A DNA stretch of 64,000 nucleotides, taken from contig JAJYDN010000001.1 in the NCBI GenBank assembly GCA_021777535.1, positions 62,001-126,000 of the forward strand. The letters run 5' to 3'. Within the stretch, counting starts at the first letter, position 1. Each line of letters begins with the position of its first letter. The notes under the pieces are model-generated. The model did no database searches and had not been told where the DNA came from. It worked only from the letters and a program-made list of their open reading frames with translations. Below are positions 40,705 through 52,256 of the stretch, piece by piece. The position numbers and the translations under genes are program-made. Source of the DNA: Pseudomonadota bacterium. GTDB lineage: Bacteria; Pseudomonadota; Gammaproteobacteria; Acidiferrobacterales; Acidiferrobacteraceae.

Positions 40705-42914
40705 GTGAACCGGTAAATTTCGTCGTCGAGCGCATGCCTCTCATGGGCTTTACCGAAAAGGCGTACCTCGATTACTCGATGTACGTGATTCTCGACCGTG
40801 CGCTGCCGCATATCGCCGACGGCCTGAAGCCTGTGCAGCGGCGCATCGTGTACGCGATGAGCGAGCTTGCGTTGGCGGCCGGCGCCAAGTTCAAGAAGTC
40901 GGCCCGCACCGTCGGTGACGTGCTGGGCAAGTTCCATCCTCATGGAGACACGGCCTGTTACGAAGCCATGGTCCTCATGGCGCAGCCCTTCAGTTACCGC
41001 TACCCCTTGATCGAGGGGCAGGGAAACTGGGGATCCCCGGATGACCCGAAGTCTTTTGCGGCGATGCGGTATACGGAGGCGCGCCTGTCGCGCTTCGCCG
41101 ACTTGCTGCTGTCGGAGCTCGGACAGGGCACCGTGGACTGGGTCCCGAACTTCGACGGGACCCTCGATGAGCCAAGGCTCCTGCCGGCGCGGCTGCCCCA
41201 TGTGCTGCTGAATGGGGCGACGGGGATCGCCGTGGGCATGGCCACGGACATTCCTCCGCACAATGCGGCGGAAGTGGCGGGTGCCTGCATTGCGCTGCTC
41301 GACGATCCAAAGGCCTCTGTCGAGACCCTTCTCGAACACGTGCAGGGTCCCGATTACCCGACCGGCGCGGAGATCATTACGCCGCGCGAGGAAATTGCCG
41401 CCTGCTACCGCTCGGGGACGGGTTCGATCCGGGCCCGCGCGCGATGGGAACGCGAGGACGGCCTGATCGTCATCACCGCATTGCCCTACCAGGCGTCGGG
41501 TTCGCGGATCCTGGAGCAGATCGCCGAGCAAATGCGCAACAAGAAGTTGCCGATGGTCGAAGATCTGCGTGACGAATCGGATCACGAGAATCCGACGAGG
41601 CTCGTGATAGTGCCCCGCTCGTCGCGCATCGACGTCGATGCCCTCATGGGGCACCTCTTCGCGACGACCGATCTTGAGCGCAGCTACCGGGTGAACCTGA
41701 ATGTCATCGGTCGTGATGGCAAGCCGCGCGTCTATGGGTTGCGTGAATTGCTGACCGAGTGGCTCGAGTTCCGGATCGACACCGTGCGGCGCCGGTTGCA
41801 GTTCCGGCTCGAGAAGATCAATGACCGCCTGCATATCCTCGAGGGATTGCTTGCGGTATTTGCCTCGCTCGACGAGATCATCCGGATCATCCGCACGGAG
41901 GATGAGCCGCGCGATGCCCTTATGGGCCGCTTCAAGATAAGCGAGCGGCAGGCAGACGCCGTCCTCGAAATCCGGCTGCGGCAGCTGGCCAGGCTCGAGG
42001 AGATCAAGCTGCGTGACGAACACGCGAGATTGAGCGAGGAGCGCACCGGCATCGAGCGGATCCTTGGCACGGGCGCCAAGCTGCGCCGTTTCGTGCGGGG
42101 GGAACTGGCGCGTGACGCCAAGGATTTCGGCGATGCCCGGCGTTCGCCGCTGTGCGCCCGGCCGGTGGCGCGCGCGATCGATGTCACGGAACTTGCGGTG
42201 GAGCCGGTTACCGTCATCCTGTCGGAAAACGGCTGGGTACGGCAGGCGCGGGGCCATGAGATCGATGGCGCGGGGCTTCCCTTCCGGACCGGCGATGGCT
42301 TTCTGCAGGCGGTGCGCGGGCGCAGTACGCAGAACGCCCTGTTCATCGATGCCGCCGGCCGCAGCTACGCGGTAGCGGCCGGCCGGCTGCCATCGGCACG
42401 CGGCTTTGGTGAGCCCCTGTCGAAAACCTTCGAGCCGGGGCCGGGCGTGGGTTTCGTTGGCGTGTTGATGGGCGAGGATGCCGATCTGGCCGCGCTGGTC
42501 AGCAACAGGGGCTACGGTTTCAAGGTGGCGCTTGCGGATCTGGTGGCGCGCAACAAGGCAGGCAAGGTGGTGGCGAAGACCGAGGAGGGGACATCGCTGC
42601 TGGCGCCGGCGCTGCTGGTACCAGGCGGATGGCTGGCGATGGCGACGGCGGAGCGGCTGCTGGTGATCTCCGCAGAGGAGCTGCCCATGATGGCGCGCGG
42701 CAGGGGCGTGAAGCTTTTCGGTCTCGAGGAGGGTGAGGTGCTGATCGCGATCGCGGCGCTTGGCCCCGATCAGGGCCTCGCCCTCACCAGTGCCCGCCGC
42801 ACACAGGTGCTGGCGCCCAAGGACTGGCGGCGCTATCAGGGCAAGCGCGGCGGCCGTGGACGCGTGCTGCCGGACGGCGTGCGCAATATCATCAAGATCG
42901 CCACCCAGTCGTGA
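40701..42914 (+). CDS. parC: DNA topoisomerase IV subunit A (ParC)
   Basis: The DNA-cleaving subunit, 737 residues. Active-site tyrosine Y124 in [10 protein letters not shown]. The quinolone-resistance region reads [15 protein letters not shown], where E. coli ParC has Ser80/Glu84 in HPHGDSACYEAM. Here the residue after HPHGD is Thr and the Glu is kept. The C-terminal blades begin near residue 490 ([13 protein letters not shown]). Forms A2B2 with ParE. Coupled to truA by GTGA. Confidence 0.96.
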   Translation: MSEPVNFVVERMPLMGFTEKAYLDYSMYVILDRALPHIADGLKPVQRRIVYAMSELALAAGAKFKKSARTVGDVLGKFHPHGDTACYEAMVLMAQPFSYRYPLIEGQGNWGSPDDPKSFAAMRYTEARLSRFADLLLSELGQGTVDWVPNFDGTLDEPRLLPARLPHVLLNGATGIAVGMATDIPPHNAAEVAGACIALLDDPKASVETLLEHVQGPDYPTGAEIITPREEIAACYRSGTGSIRARARWEREDGLIVITALPYQASGSRILEQIAEQMRNKKLPMVEDLRDESDHENPTRLVIVPRSSRIDVDALMGHLFATTDLERSYRVNLNVIGRDGKPRVYGLRELLTEWLEFRIDTVRRRLQFRLEKINDRLHILEGLLAVFASLDEIIRIIRTEDEPRDALMGRFKISERQADAVLEIRLRQLARLEEIKLRDEHARLSEERTGIERILGTGAKLRRFVRGELARDAKDFGDARRSPLCARPVARAIDVTELAVEPVTVILSENGWVRQARGHEIDGAGLPFRTGDGFLQAVRGRSTQNALFIDAAGRSYAVAAGRLPSARGFGEPLSKTFEPGPGVGFVGVLMGEDADLAALVSNRGYGFKVALADLVARNKAGKVVAKTEEGTSLLAPALLVPGGWLAMATAERLLVISAEELPMMARGRGVKLFGLEEGEVLIAIAALGPDQGLALTSARRTQVLAPKDWRRYQGKRGGRGRVLPDGVRNIIKIATQS

Positions 42915-43714
42915 CCCGTTTTGCACTGGGCGTGGAGTACAGCGGTACGGGTTTCGCGGGGTGGCAGAGGCAGGCCGGCGTGCGGACCGTGCAGGACGCC
43001 GTTGAGGAGGCCCTGAGCCGTGTTGCCGACGAGCCGGTACGGGTTGCCGCGGCAGGGCGCACCGATACGGGTGTGCATGCCCTGGGCCAGGTCGTTCATT
43101 TCGATTGCGCGAAGACGCGGTCACCCGAGGCCTTTCGCCGCGGCGGGAATGCGCATCTGCCGCCTGACGTGAGCCTGATCTGGGGGCGCGTGGTCGATGA
43201 CGGATTCCACGCGCGCTTTAGCGCCGTTTCCCGTACCTACCGCTATGTGATCCTGAACCGTCCCACCCGGTCGGCCGTGTGGGCGGGGCGGGTGGCCTTC
43301 GACTATCGCCCGCTTCAGGTGGCGCGCATGCAGGAGGCGGCGGCCGCGCTGGTTGGCCGGCACGACTTCAGCGCCTATCGGGCGGTCGGCTGTCAGGCAA
43401 AATCGCCCATCCGCGAGGTGTACGCGCTCACTGTCGAGCGGCGAGACGCCTTTGTCATCCTGACCATCCGGGCGAACGCCTTTTTGCATCATATGGTCCG
43501 TAATGTCGCCGGGGTGCTGATGGCGATCGGCGCAGGAGAGCGGCCGGTGCGATGGGCTTTTGATGTACTGGCAGGCCGGGACCGCAACCTCGGCGGGGTT
43601 ACGGCGCCCCCGGGCGGGTTGTATTTCGTCTCGGCTTCTTATCCCCCGGATTTTGGGATACCATGGGTCGCCGCGCATGCATGGTCATACGGCGGCGCGC
43701 CGCTGCCGGATTAG
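42911..43714 (+). CDS. truA: tRNA pseudouridine(38-40) synthase TruA
   Basis: Converts U38-U40 of tRNA anticodon arms to pseudouridine. 267 residues, catalytic D52 in [17 protein letters not shown], plus [14 protein letters not shown] and [14 protein letters not shown]. The GTG start at 42911 overlaps parC by 4 nt, ending this co-directional run. Confidence 0.96.
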   Translation: MTRFALGVEYSGTGFAGWQRQAGVRTVQDAVEEALSRVADEPVRVAAAGRTDTGVHALGQVVHFDCAKTRSPEAFRRGGNAHLPPDVSLIWGRVVDDGFHARFSAVSRTYRYVILNRPTRSAVWAGRVAFDYRPLQVARMQEAAAALVGRHDFSAYRAVGCQAKSPIREVYALTVERRDAFVILTIRANAFLHHMVRNVAGVLMAIGAGERPVRWAFDVLAGRDRNLGGVTAPPGGLYFVSASYPPDFGIPWVAAHAWSYGGAPLPD

Positions 43715-43752
43715 CAGCCCGTGATCTGCCCTCCGTGGCCCTTTGGAACAGC

Positions 43753-45063
43753 ATGATCCTTGCCATTACCGTTTTTCTTTTCACGTTGCTGCTTGTCATA
43801 GTCCAGCCGCGCGGCCTTGGTATCGGATGGGGGGCGGCGATCGGCGCGGGTCTCGATCTTGCCCTGGGAATCGTGCACTGGCGCAACATCCCGGTTGTCT
43901 GGCATATCGTCTGGAATGCCACCTTTACCTTCGTGGGCCTCATCGTCATATCGCTCCTGCTCGACGAGGCCGGCTTTTTCCATTGGGCCGCATTGCACAT
44001 GGCGCGCCTGGGGCGCGGGCGCGGGCACCGTCTCTTTACGCTCATCATCCTGCTCGGCGCCCTGGTCTCGGCCTTTTTCGCCAACGATGGTGCCGCTCTC
44101 ATTCTGACGCCGATCGTCTTGGCGATGCTGCTTGCGCTCGGCCTGCCGGCAGAGGTGGCGTTTGCTTTTGTCATCGGCACAGGCTTTGTGGCGGACACCA
44201 CCTCGCTGCCGTTTGTGATCTCCAATCTCGTCAATATCGTCTCCGCCGATTTTTTCAGGGTACCGTTTCATCGCTACGCAGAGGTCATGATCCCTGTGGA
44301 TCTGGTGTCCGGACTCGCGACGCTGTCGGTACTGACGCTCTATTTCCGGCGGACGCTCCCGCAACGCTACGATGTGGCGCTTCTGGAGGCGCCTTCCGCC
44401 GCCATTCGCGATCCGCTCCTTTTCGGGTTGAGCTGGCCGGTTCTCGCCTTGTTGCTCGGGAGCTACTTTGCGGCCGGCGCACTGCACCTGCCGGTTTCCT
44501 ATCTGACCGGTTCCGCCGCAGTCTTTCTGCTGGGGATCGCGGCCCGCGTGTGGCGGCGTGGCAGCGGTGCCATCATCCCGGTGCGGCGTGTTCTCCATGA
44601 GGCCCCCTGGCAGATCGTGGTTTTCAGTCTGGGCATGTATCTCGTGGTGTACGGTCTGCGCAATGAAGGCCTGACCCATCTCCTTGCCCGCCTGCTCACG
44701 GCGCTTGCGCACCAGGGTTTGCTGGCGGCAACCGTCGGTACCGGCTTCCTGACCGCCATTCTCTCGTCGGTTTTAAACAACATGCCCACGGTGCTCGTCG
44801 GTGCGCTTGCGGTTCACGGCGCCAGGGTGACCCCGTTGATCCGTGAGGCGATGATTTACGCAAACGTGATCGGTTGTGACATTGGCCCAAAGTTCACGCC
44901 GCTTGGCAGTCTCGCGACACTTCTGTGGCTGCACGTGCTGGCGCGCAAGGGCCAGACGGTCCACTGGGGGACTTACATGCGCATCGGCTTGCTGCTGACG
45001 CCACCCGTGCTGCTGGCAAGCCTGTTGACGCTGGCCGGCTGGCTCGTCGCGATCAAGGCCTAG
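43753..45063 (+). CDS. arsB: Arsenite efflux transporter ArsB
   Basis: An arsenite/antimonite:proton antiporter of the inner membrane. 436 residues, 12 transmembrane helices expected; agrees with E. coli ArsB (429) along its whole length: [52 protein letters not shown], and [14 protein letters not shown] 43753 matches the family start ([14 protein letters not shown]); no clear Shine-Dalgarno. There is no arsR, arsC or arsA next to it, which is unusual. The stop lies in CTAG shared with the phoH stop on the other strand. Confidence 0.94.
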   Translation: MILAITVFLFTLLLVIVQPRGLGIGWGAAIGAGLDLALGIVHWRNIPVVWHIVWNATFTFVGLIVISLLLDEAGFFHWAALHMARLGRGRGHRLFTLIILLGALVSAFFANDGAALILTPIVLAMLLALGLPAEVAFAFVIGTGFVADTTSLPFVISNLVNIVSADFFRVPFHRYAEVMIPVDLVSGLATLSVLTLYFRRTLPQRYDVALLEAPSAAIRDPLLFGLSWPVLALLLGSYFAAGALHLPVSYLTGSAAVFLLGIAARVWRRGSGAIIPVRRVLHEAPWQIVVFSLGMYLVVYGLRNEGLTHLLARLLTALAHQGLLAATVGTGFLTAILSSVLNNMPTVLVGALAVHGARVTPLIREAMIYANVIGCDIGPKFTPLGSLATLLWLHVLARKGQTVHWGTYMRIGLLLTPPVLLASLLTLAGWLVAIKA

Positions 45064-46424
45064 AGCGTCGCTGCGGCGTAGTCGGCAAGGCGGGACCGTT
45101 CGCCGCGCTGCAAGGTGATATGGCCGCTGTGCATCCACGACTTGAACCGGTCGACGACGTAGGTCATGCCGGATGTGGTTTCGGTGAGATAGGGCGTGTC
45201 GATCTGGGCGATGTTCCCCAGACAGACGATCTTGGTGCCGGGGCCGGCGCGCGTCACGAGGGTCTTGATTTGATGCGCGCTCAGGTTCTGGGCCTCATCG
45301 ATTATGAGAAACTTTTGCTGGAACGTGCGTCCGCGCATGAAATTCAGTGACTTGATCTTCAGGCGCGACCGTACGAGATCATGGGCCGCTGCCCGCGCCC
45401 ACTGCGAATGCGCCGGTGTGCCCAGTTCGGTCCGGTTCAGCACGTCGAGATTGTCTTCGAACGCGCCCATCCAGGGGCTCATCTTTTCCTCTTCGGTGCC
45501 GGGCAGAAAACCGATGTCTTCGCCGACCGGGATGGTCACGCGGGTCACTATGATCTCGCTGTAGCGTTTTTGCTCGATTACCTGTTCAAGCGCCGCCGCC
45601 AAGGTGAGCAGGGTCTTTCCGGTGCCCGCCTGTCCCAGCAGCGATACGAAGTCCACATCGGGATCCATGAGCAGGTTCAGGGCCAGATTCTGCTCCAGAT
45701 TGCGCGCGGTAATGCCCCAGATGCGCGTGCGGCCATAATCCACGATGGGGTCGGCCGTGACGTAGTCATCGGTCTGCTCGCGGACGCGCAGCGCCTGGAC
45801 GGAGACCGGCACGGGAGCGCCCACCAGAAACTCATTCGGAAACCAGGAGCGGGCGCCGGCCGGACGAATCAGGTAGGGCATGCCGGATTCCCGGGGCGCC
45901 TCGATGACCATAGAATCAGGCAGATTGTCGATGCCCCGGTAGAGGAGCTCGGCGTCATCCAGCACCCGCTCCTTGGTGTAATCCTCCGTCTTGAGCCCGA
46001 GCGTGCGCGCCTTGATGCGCAGATTGATGTCCTGGGAGACGAGGACGACGGTCCGTTCCTTGTGCGCCTGCGCCAGGCTTTGCGTGAGGGCAAGCAGCCG
46101 GTTGTCGGCGGTCGGGGCCGTAAATCCCGCCAGCAGTGGCTCTTCGCCGACAGGAATGAAGAGCCGGCCGCCGGGCCGCCGGGCGCTGCCGGGAAGCCGC
46201 GCGCCGGCAGTCAGGTCGGCTGTCAGGGTCAGGGTTTCATCGATAAAGCGGCTCGCCTGGCGCGCATTGCGGGCAAGCTCGGACACGCCTTTTTTATGCG
46301 TGTCGAGTTCTTCAAGGACGGCTACCGGTATGTAGACGTCATGCTCCTCGAACCGGAAGAGGGCAGCCGGGTCATGCATCAGGACGTTCGTGTCGAGGAC
46401 GAACAGCTTGGTTGCCGTGGTCAT
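45060..46424 (-). CDS. PhoH-family ATPase with N-terminal PIN ribonuclease domain
   Basis: 454 residues. N-terminal PIN domain (about 5-140) with acidic residues in [10 protein letters not shown] and [16 protein letters not shown]-terminal PhoH ATPase with Walker A GQAGTGKT and Walker [12 protein letters not shown]. PhoH2-type proteins are RNA helicases/ribonucleases in characterised cases. Start at ATG 46424, directly abutting the stop of the peroxiredoxin gene upstream, so the two form an operon. Converges on arsB with a 4-nt overlap. Confidence 0.93.
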   Translation of the reverse strand: MTTATKLFVLDTNVLMHDPAALFRFEEHDVYIPVAVLEELDTHKKGVSELARNARQASRFIDETLTLTADLTAGARLPGSARRPGGRLFIPVGEEPLLAGFTAPTADNRLLALTQSLAQAHKERTVVLVSQDINLRIKARTLGLKTEDYTKERVLDDAELLYRGIDNLPDSMVIEAPRESGMPYLIRPAGARSWFPNEFLVGAPVPVSVQALRVREQTDDYVTADPIVDYGRTRIWGITARNLEQNLALNLLMDPDVDFVSLLGQAGTGKTLLTLAAALEQVIEQKRYSEIIVTRVTIPVGEDIGFLPGTEEEKMSPWMGAFEDNLDVLNRTELGTPAHSQWARAAAHDLVRSRLKIKSLNFMRGRTFQQKFLIIDEAQNLSAHQIKTLVTRAGPGTKIVCLGNIAQIDTPYLTETTSGMTYVVDRFKSWMHSGHITLQRGERSRLADYAAATL

Positions 46425-46898
46425 TTAGCCTTTGAGTGCGCGCAGATCCTTCAGAATGGTCAGGACATGGTTTTCGACCTTCACCTTCCGGTATTCCTGC
46501 CGCAGGGTGCCGTTCTCGTCGAAGATGAAGGTGCTGCGCTCGATTCCGAGCGACTTCTTTCCGTAGAGGGTCTTTTCCCTGATGACGTCGAACGCGGCAC
46601 ACAGCGCGCCCCCGGTGTCGGCTATGAGATCAAAAGGAAAACATTGCTTGCTCTTGAAGCTTTCGTGCGATTTCAGGTCGTCGCGGGAGATTCCCAGCAC
46701 GACGGCATTCAGGGCCTCGAATTCGTCATAGTGATCGCGAAAATCCTGGCCTTCGGTGGTGCAGCCCGGCGTGTTGTCTTTGGGATAAAAATACAAGACG
46801 ACATTCTTACCCTTGAGCTCCGTCAGCCGGAATACGTGATCATCGGTGGCCTCTACGTTCAGGTCAGGGATGGGCTGGCCGATTTCTACCTTGTTCAT
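46425..46898 (-). CDS. bcp: Peroxiredoxin of the BCP/PrxQ family
   Basis: A thiol peroxidase, 157 residues. Peroxidatic cysteine C46 in NTPGCTTEGQDF. The resolving Cys found five residues later in E. coli BCP is Gln51 here; other cysteines are C86 and C100, so it is either a 1-Cys enzyme or uses one of these. Start ATG 46898 (MNKVEIGQPIPD) with CGGAGA upstream on the minus strand; the longer frame upstream is intergenic. Co-oriented with phoH, with no gap. Confidence 0.94.
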   Translation of the reverse strand: MNKVEIGQPIPDLNVEATDDHVFRLTELKGKNVVLYFYPKDNTPGCTTEGQDFRDHYDEFEALNAVVLGISRDDLKSHESFKSKQCFPFDLIADTGGALCAAFDVIREKTLYGKKSLGIERSTFIFDENGTLRQEYRKVKVENHVLTILKDLRALKG

Positions 46899-47199
46899 GC
46901 AATCTCCGGTATAGGGTTCTGTCTGTTCGCGGAAGTATTGTAACAAGATCGGCAGCGTCGGCCACAGGCGCATATCCGGCTTTTGCACCCTACGCTTTGG
47001 TTCGGCTACAATGTGTCCAGGGCGGAGGCGGTGCCGCAAAAAATCCTAATTCCCTCTCGAAAGTCGGCCCGCACACATCGGAACAAGCGCAACGACGCCG
47101 GATGGACATCCGGAGATCGCGTGCGTCCTTAAATTGGCGGCCAAGTTTCCCGGCAGCCTGGTTCCCGGTGGTGGCAGCTCAAACAATGAGGAGAAGGAT
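46899..47199. promoter_or_regulatory. Divergent promoter region bcp / hybrid kinase
   Basis: A 301-bp gap. Candidate -10 elements: TACAAT at 47007-47012 (plus strand, for the kinase) and TACAAT on the minus strand (46942-46937, for bcp); both lack a good -35. The end of the gap contains the alternative TTG start of the kinase at 47134 and its Shine-Dalgarno GAGGAGAAGG (47189-47198). No RNA gene recognised. Confidence 0.35.
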
Positions 47200-49893
47200 G
47201 TGGCGATCGTGGCAAAGGCACGAGGCGGGCGGATGGCCGCGCGTGTGTCTCGCGGACGCAACCGGCACGCCGTTGATGGCGCATGCCCTGAATCCGCCGT
47301 GGCCGGAATCCGGGAGGCGGATTGGCAGCAGGTGCTCGCTGGCCTCGAGCGTCTTTGCCGGGGTGATTTCGGCGCGCGTCTGCGCCTGCGGGGATCCGGG
47401 CTCCCGCAGGAGGTCGCAAATGTGTTCAACGAGCTCGCTGAGCGCAATCAAAGGCTGGCACGGGAATTCGTGCGGGTGGCAAACCTGGTCGGCCGCCAGG
47501 GGCGGACCGCCGAACGCGTCCGTACGGAGGGCATGGAGGGGTCGTGGGCGGCCGTGGTCCATGCCCACAATAGCCTGATCGGGGATCTTGTCAATGCGCT
47601 GGCCGAGATCTCGCGCGTCATCCGCGCGGTGGCTGCCGGGGATCTCACCCAGGCGGTGCCCGCAGAACTCGACGGGCATCCCCTCAAGGGCGATCTCGTC
47701 CGGGTCGGGCGCTACGTGAACGCCATGGTCGGCCAGTTGCGCTCATTCGCCGCCGAAGTCACGCGGGTCGCCAAGGAGGTGGGCATCGAGGGCAAGCTCG
47801 GTGGCCAGGCGCAGGTGCCGGGCGTATCCGGCACCTGGAAAGATCTCACGGAAAACGTCAATCAACTGGCGGGCAATCTGACCGCACAGGTACGTGCGAT
47901 CGCCGAGGTGTCCACCTCTGTCACCAGGGGCGACCTCACCCGCTCGATCACCGTGCGGGCGCAGGGCGAGGTGCTGGCCCTGAAAGACAACCTGAACCAG
48001 ATGATCGAGAACCTGAGGGAAACGACAGAGAAGGGCATGGAGCAGGACTGGCTGAAGACCAATCTGGCCCGTTTTTCGGCGATGATGCAGGGCCAGAAAA
48101 ATCTTTCGGCGGTATCCCGTCTCATCATGAGCGAGCTTACCCCCCTTGTTTCCGCGCAGTATGGTGCCTTCTACACGGTCAATTTCGAGGAAAACCGTCT
48201 GGATCTCATCGCATCGTATGCGTACAGCAGGACGGCGGGGGAATCGCCGAGCTTTGAGTTCGGCGAGGGGATAGTGGGCCAATGCGCAGCCGACAAGAAG
48301 CCTATCCTGCTTGCGCAGGTGCCGGAGGATTACATCCGTATCGCGTCCGGGACCGGCCGCGCATCGCCGGCCTGCGTCCTCGTGTTGCCGGTTCTGTTCG
48401 AAGGTGACGTCCTCGCGGTCATCGAGCTCGCCTCGTTGCAGGCCTTCAATCCGATCCACAGGGTGTTTCTCGACCAGTTGATGGTCAGTGTCGGGGTGGT
48501 GCTCAACATCATCGGCGCCTCCATGCGGACCGAGGAGCTTCTGCAGGAGCTGCAGAATTCCAATGCGGAGCTCGAGGTACAGGCAAAGGAGCTCGAGGAA
48601 AAGGCGACCTTGCTCGAGATCAAGAATCAGGAGATCGAGATGGCCAGCCTGTCTCTCGAAGAGAAGGCGGAACAGCTGGCCATGATCTCGAAGTACAAAT
48701 CGGAATTCCTCGCCAACATGTCGCACGAGCTGCGTACACCCTTGAACAGCCTGCTCATCATGGCCAAGCTGCTTGCGGAAAACCGGGATCTCAATCTGAA
48801 CGCCAAGCAGATCCAGTTTGCCAGCACGATCTACGCATCCGGGCGCGATCTTTTGAACCTCATCAATGAGATTCTGGACCTGTCCAAGGTTGAAGCCGGC
48901 AAGATGCCGATCGTCCCGAGCGAAACGCCGATGAACGACCTCATCGAGTATGTCGCGCGGGATTTCCCGCATATTGCCCAGCAAAAGGAGATTGATTTTT
49001 CCATCGACCGCGCAGAGGACCTGCCGCAGTCCCTGTATACGGACGGCCAGCGCCTGCAGCAGGTTTTAAAGAATCTCCTGTCCAATGCCTTCAAGTTCAC
49101 GCAACACGGTTCGGTCACGCTCCGGGTGTCCAGATTCCCCAAGGATGCTGCCGTGTTTCATGCAGATGCGTTGCGTGAGGCCAACACGGTCCTGGCATTT
49201 ACGGTCAAGGATACGGGTATCGGCATTGCCGAAGGCAAGCAGAGGCTGATATTCGAAGCTTTCCAGCAGGTGGATGCCACGACGAGCCGCAAATACGGAG
49301 GCACCGGTCTTGGGCTTACCATAAGCCGCGAGATCGCCCGGCTCCTGGGCGGCGAGATCCATCTGCAGAGCGCGGAAGGCCGGGGCAGCGAATTCACCCT
49401 GTATCTGCCGGCGACGTATGCGGGCCCGGACGACGAGCGGGGGGACACCGGCGCCATGGCAATGGAGGGGCATGATGCCGGCGACGACACGCATCCCGGC
49501 ACCGGCGACTTCGATGGCGAAAAGATTCTGGTCGTCGATGACGATGTGCGCAATGTTTTTGCCGTCTCGAGCATTCTCGAAAACCACAAGCTGAATGTGC
49601 TGTTTGCCGAAAGCGGCGAAGCCGCCCTGGTCATGCTCGATTCGTATGACGACATCGAACTCGTCCTGATGGACCTGATGATGCCGGATATGGATGGCTA
49701 TGAGACCACGCGGACCATAAGGAAGGCAGATCGTTACCGCAATCTCCCCGTCATTGCGCTGACCGCCAAGGCGATGAAGGGGGACCGGGAGAAGTGTCTC
49801 GAGGCCGGCCTGTCGGATTACATCACAAAGCCGGTCGACAGCGAGGTGTTGTTGCACGTGATACGGAAGTGGTTACGTACACAAGGAGGATAA
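47200..49893 (+). CDS. Soluble hybrid histidine kinase: poly-HAMP, GAF, HisKA, HATPase, receiver
   Basis: 897 residues from GTG 47200, chosen for the Shine-Dalgarno GAGGAGAAGG just upstream; the frame is open to a TTG at 47134. No transmembrane segment or signal peptide, so cytoplasmic sensing. Order: at least three HAMP-like repeats (about 50-275, e.g. [12 protein letters not shown] and [13 protein letters not shown]), GAF domain (about 295-435), long coiled coil (445-495), HisKA with H509 in SHELRTPLN, HATPase with LLSNAFKFT and [12 protein letters not shown], and a receiver with phospho-acceptor D825 ([11 protein letters not shown]). The poly-HAMP layout recalls fungal Nik1/Os-1 group III kinases. 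The signal is unknown; it is coupled to the next kinase. Confidence 0.9.
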   Translation: MAIVAKARGGRMAARVSRGRNRHAVDGACPESAVAGIREADWQQVLAGLERLCRGDFGARLRLRGSGLPQEVANVFNELAERNQRLAREFVRVANLVGRQGRTAERVRTEGMEGSWAAVVHAHNSLIGDLVNALAEISRVIRAVAAGDLTQAVPAELDGHPLKGDLVRVGRYVNAMVGQLRSFAAEVTRVAKEVGIEGKLGGQAQVPGVSGTWKDLTENVNQLAGNLTAQVRAIAEVSTSVTRGDLTRSITVRAQGEVLALKDNLNQMIENLRETTEKGMEQDWLKTNLARFSAMMQGQKNLSAVSRLIMSELTPLVSAQYGAFYTVNFEENRLDLIASYAYSRTAGESPSFEFGEGIVGQCAADKKPILLAQVPEDYIRIASGTGRASPACVLVLPVLFEGDVLAVIELASLQAFNPIHRVFLDQLMVSVGVVLNIIGASMRTEELLQELQNSNAELEVQAKELEEKATLLEIKNQEIEMASLSLEEKAEQLAMISKYKSEFLANMSHELRTPLNSLLIMAKLLAENRDLNLNAKQIQFASTIYASGRDLLNLINEILDLSKVEAGKMPIVPSETPMNDLIEYVARDFPHIAQQKEIDFSIDRAEDLPQSLYTDGQRLQQVLKNLLSNAFKFTQHGSVTLRVSRFPKDAAVFHADALREANTVLAFTVKDTGIGIAEGKQRLIFEAFQQVDATTSRKYGGTGLGLTISREIARLLGGEIHLQSAEGRGSEFTLYLPATYAGPDDERGDTGAMAMEGHDAGDDTHPGTGDFDGEKILVVDDDVRNVFAVSSILENHKLNVLFAESGEAALVMLDSYDDIELVLMDLMMPDMDGYETTRTIRKADRYRNLPVIALTAKAMKGDREKCLEAGLSDYITKPVDSEVLLHVIRKWLRTQGG

Positions 49894-49898
49894 AAAAC

Positions 49899-52256
49899 AT
49901 GGATGCAGCGGCCAAGGAAGGCGCGGTGCAGGATCCGATAAAGATCCTGGTCGTGGACGATCATCTGGAAAATGTGATGGCGCTGGAGGCGATACTCGAC
50001 AATCCCGAGTACCAGATCGTCCGGGCGCTGTCTGGCGAATCGGCGCTGAAGGAAGTCTTGCAGGACGAATTTGCGTTGATTTTGCTCGACGTGCAGATGC
50101 CGGGGCTCGATGGCTTTGAGACCGCCGAACTGATCCGCAAGCGCCGCAAGTCGAGATCCCTTCCTATCATCTTCATCACGGCAATCGACAAGGAAGAGCG
50201 CTATGTGTCCAAGGGCTACAGGCTGGGTGCGGTCGATTATCTGTTCAAGCCTTTCGATGTCGACATTCTGCGCGCAAAGGTCGCGGTATTTGCCGAGCTG
50301 TACAACAAAAATCATCAGTTGAAGGAACAGGCGCGGCTGCTGCGGGAAAGCGAGCGCCGGGAGCGGGCGCGGCAGATTGCCGAGACGGAGCGCCGCTGTG
50401 ACCGCCGCTACCGGAATCTCGCGGATTTCGTGCCGCATATCATCTGGACTGCCGATAGCGAGGGCCGGATCGACTATCTCAACCGGGGAGCCATGCGCTA
50501 CCTGGGCGGGGAGTCTGCCATGGGCGAGCTGCCGCTGCTGGAGGGGCTGCTGCATCCGGATGATGTGGCCGCGCATCTTCCGCAATGGGAGCGGATCCTC
50601 CGCGCGGGAGGCGATCTGACCGCCGAGATGCGCCTCAAGTGCGGGAGTGACCAGACGTACCGCTGGCATCTTGTCCATATCCAGTGCGACCAGGATACGC
50701 TCGGGCGGCCGCGTTCGTGGCTCGGTACGGCGACCGATATCGATGATCAGCGCCGAATGGCGGAGGCGCTCGTCGCCGAGAAGGAGCAGCTCGCCGTGAC
50801 CTTGCGGTCCATCGGGGACGGCGTCATCACGACAGACGAGAATGGGCTGATCGTTCTGATGAATAACGCGGCAGAGAATCTGACGGGATGGACGCAGGAA
50901 GAGGCGCTCGGGCGGCCGCTCCCGGAAATCTTTGCGCTGCGCGAGGGGCCGCTCGTCGGTTCCGGGGAGGCGGCCGATGACAACGATTTCTGTTACCGGG
51001 CGATACTGGTCGACCGTCATGGCCGCGAACGTTGGGTTGCCGATTGCGTGGCGCCGATTCGCGATAAAGGGGGAGTGCGGCGGGGGACCGTGGTCGTGTT
51101 CCGGGACGTGACGGACATTCAGCGCCTTGAGGAAGAGCGGCAGAAGGCGAGCCGCCTCGAATCGGTTGGATTGCTGGCCGGCGCCATCGCGCATGATTTC
51201 AACAACATACTCACGGCCATCATGGGCAATATATCGCTCGCGAAACTCTATTCCCCATCTGGCGGGAAGATCTTTGAGCGTCTGGACGAGGCCGAGCGAG
51301 CAGCGTATTGGGCGAAAGACCTGACCCAGCAGCTCTTGACGTTCGCCAAGGGCGGGGCACCGGTGAAAAAGTCGATTGAGATCGCCTCCGTCGTCCGCGA
51401 CGCCGCGGAATTCGCCTGCCGCGGATCCAGCGTGCTCTGCGAAGTGGAGATCGGCGGCAACCCGGTGGTCGAGGCCGACGAGGGGCAGATCCGGCAGGTG
51501 GTGCACAACCTCGTGCTGAATGCCCAGCAGGCGATGCCGTCCGGCGGGCGCGTGGTGGTCAGGGTGCGCGAAGTGAGGCTGTGCAGCCAGGACACGCAGC
51601 CCATGCCGGCGGGGCGCTATGCGGAGATCCGCTGCGAGGATCAAGGCGTCGGTATCAAGGCAGAAGACCTGCCGCGGATTTTTGATCCGTATTTCACGAC
51701 CAAGCAAAAGGGCAGTGGGCTCGGCCTTGCGACGAGCTACTCGATCATCCGCAAACACGGCGGATTCATCAAAGTGGAGTCGCAGGTCGATGTGGGGACG
51801 ACCTTTCGCTTTTATCTGCCCCTGTCCGGCAAGGCGGCGGCCAAGGACGACGTGGTGCGCCCTTGCGCGCACTCCGGGTGCGGACGCATTCTGGTGATGG
51901 ATGATGAATGCTTCATTCGCGACATCCTGGGTCGCCTGTTCATGCATTGCGGCTATGAGGTCGGCTACGCCAAGGATGGGCGCGAGGCGCTTGCGCTGTA
52001 CAAGGACGCGTGCGCCGAGGGGCGGCCCTATCACCTCGTTATCATGGATCTGGTAATTCCAGGCGGGCTGGGCGGCCGGGAAACCATCAATCAGCTCCTC
52101 GAATTCGATCCCCAGGCGAAGGTCGTGGTTTCGAGTGGCTACTCAAACGACCCGATCATGGCCGATTACCGGCGCTACGGTTTTTGCGAGGCGGTCGCCA
52201 AACCGTACCGCAACGAGGAGTTGCGGTCGGTGGTGCAGCGGTTGCTGGGCGGCTGA
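49899..52256 (+). CDS. Soluble hybrid sensor: receiver, two PAS, HisKA, HATPase, receiver
   Basis: 785 residues, no transmembrane segment. Order: receiver 1 with D64 (LLDVQMPGLDG) and K in LFKPFD; coiled linker (about 135-165); PAS 1 (about 170-290, HIIWTADSEGRIDYLN); PAS 2 (about 300-415, GDGVITTDENGLIVLMN); HisKA with H432 in AHDFNNILTA; HATPase with VHNLVLNAQQAMP and GSGLGLATSYS; receiver 2 with D717. ATG 49899 lies 5 bp after the upstream kinase; its Shine-Dalgarno AAGGAGG is inside that gene. Receiver 1 may take phosphate from the upstream kinase, making a relay; this is inference. No DNA-binding output domain. Confidence 0.9.
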   Translation: MDAAAKEGAVQDPIKILVVDDHLENVMALEAILDNPEYQIVRALSGESALKEVLQDEFALILLDVQMPGLDGFETAELIRKRRKSRSLPIIFITAIDKEERYVSKGYRLGAVDYLFKPFDVDILRAKVAVFAELYNKNHQLKEQARLLRESERRERARQIAETERRCDRRYRNLADFVPHIIWTADSEGRIDYLNRGAMRYLGGESAMGELPLLEGLLHPDDVAAHLPQWERILRAGGDLTAEMRLKCGSDQTYRWHLVHIQCDQDTLGRPRSWLGTATDIDDQRRMAEALVAEKEQLAVTLRSIGDGVITTDENGLIVLMNNAAENLTGWTQEEALGRPLPEIFALREGPLVGSGEAADDNDFCYRAILVDRHGRERWVADCVAPIRDKGGVRRGTVVVFRDVTDIQRLEEERQKASRLESVGLLAGAIAHDFNNILTAIMGNISLAKLYSPSGGKIFERLDEAERAAYWAKDLTQQLLTFAKGGAPVKKSIEIASVVRDAAEFACRGSSVLCEVEIGGNPVVEADEGQIRQVVHNLVLNAQQAMPSGGRVVVRVREVRLCSQDTQPMPAGRYAEIRCEDQGVGIKAEDLPRIFDPYFTTKQKGSGLGLATSYSIIRKHGGFIKVESQVDVGTTFRFYLPLSGKAAAKDDVVRPCAHSGCGRILVMDDECFIRDILGRLFMHCGYEVGYAKDGREALALYKDACAEGRPYHLVIMDLVIPGGLGGRETINQLLEFDPQAKVVVSSGYSNDPIMADYRRYGFCEAVAKPYRNEELRSVVQRLLGG

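Noticed and set aside
45381-46943. Plus-strand open frame of 520 codons
   Set aside because: Antisense to phoH and bcp, which have clear motifs; no support as a gene.
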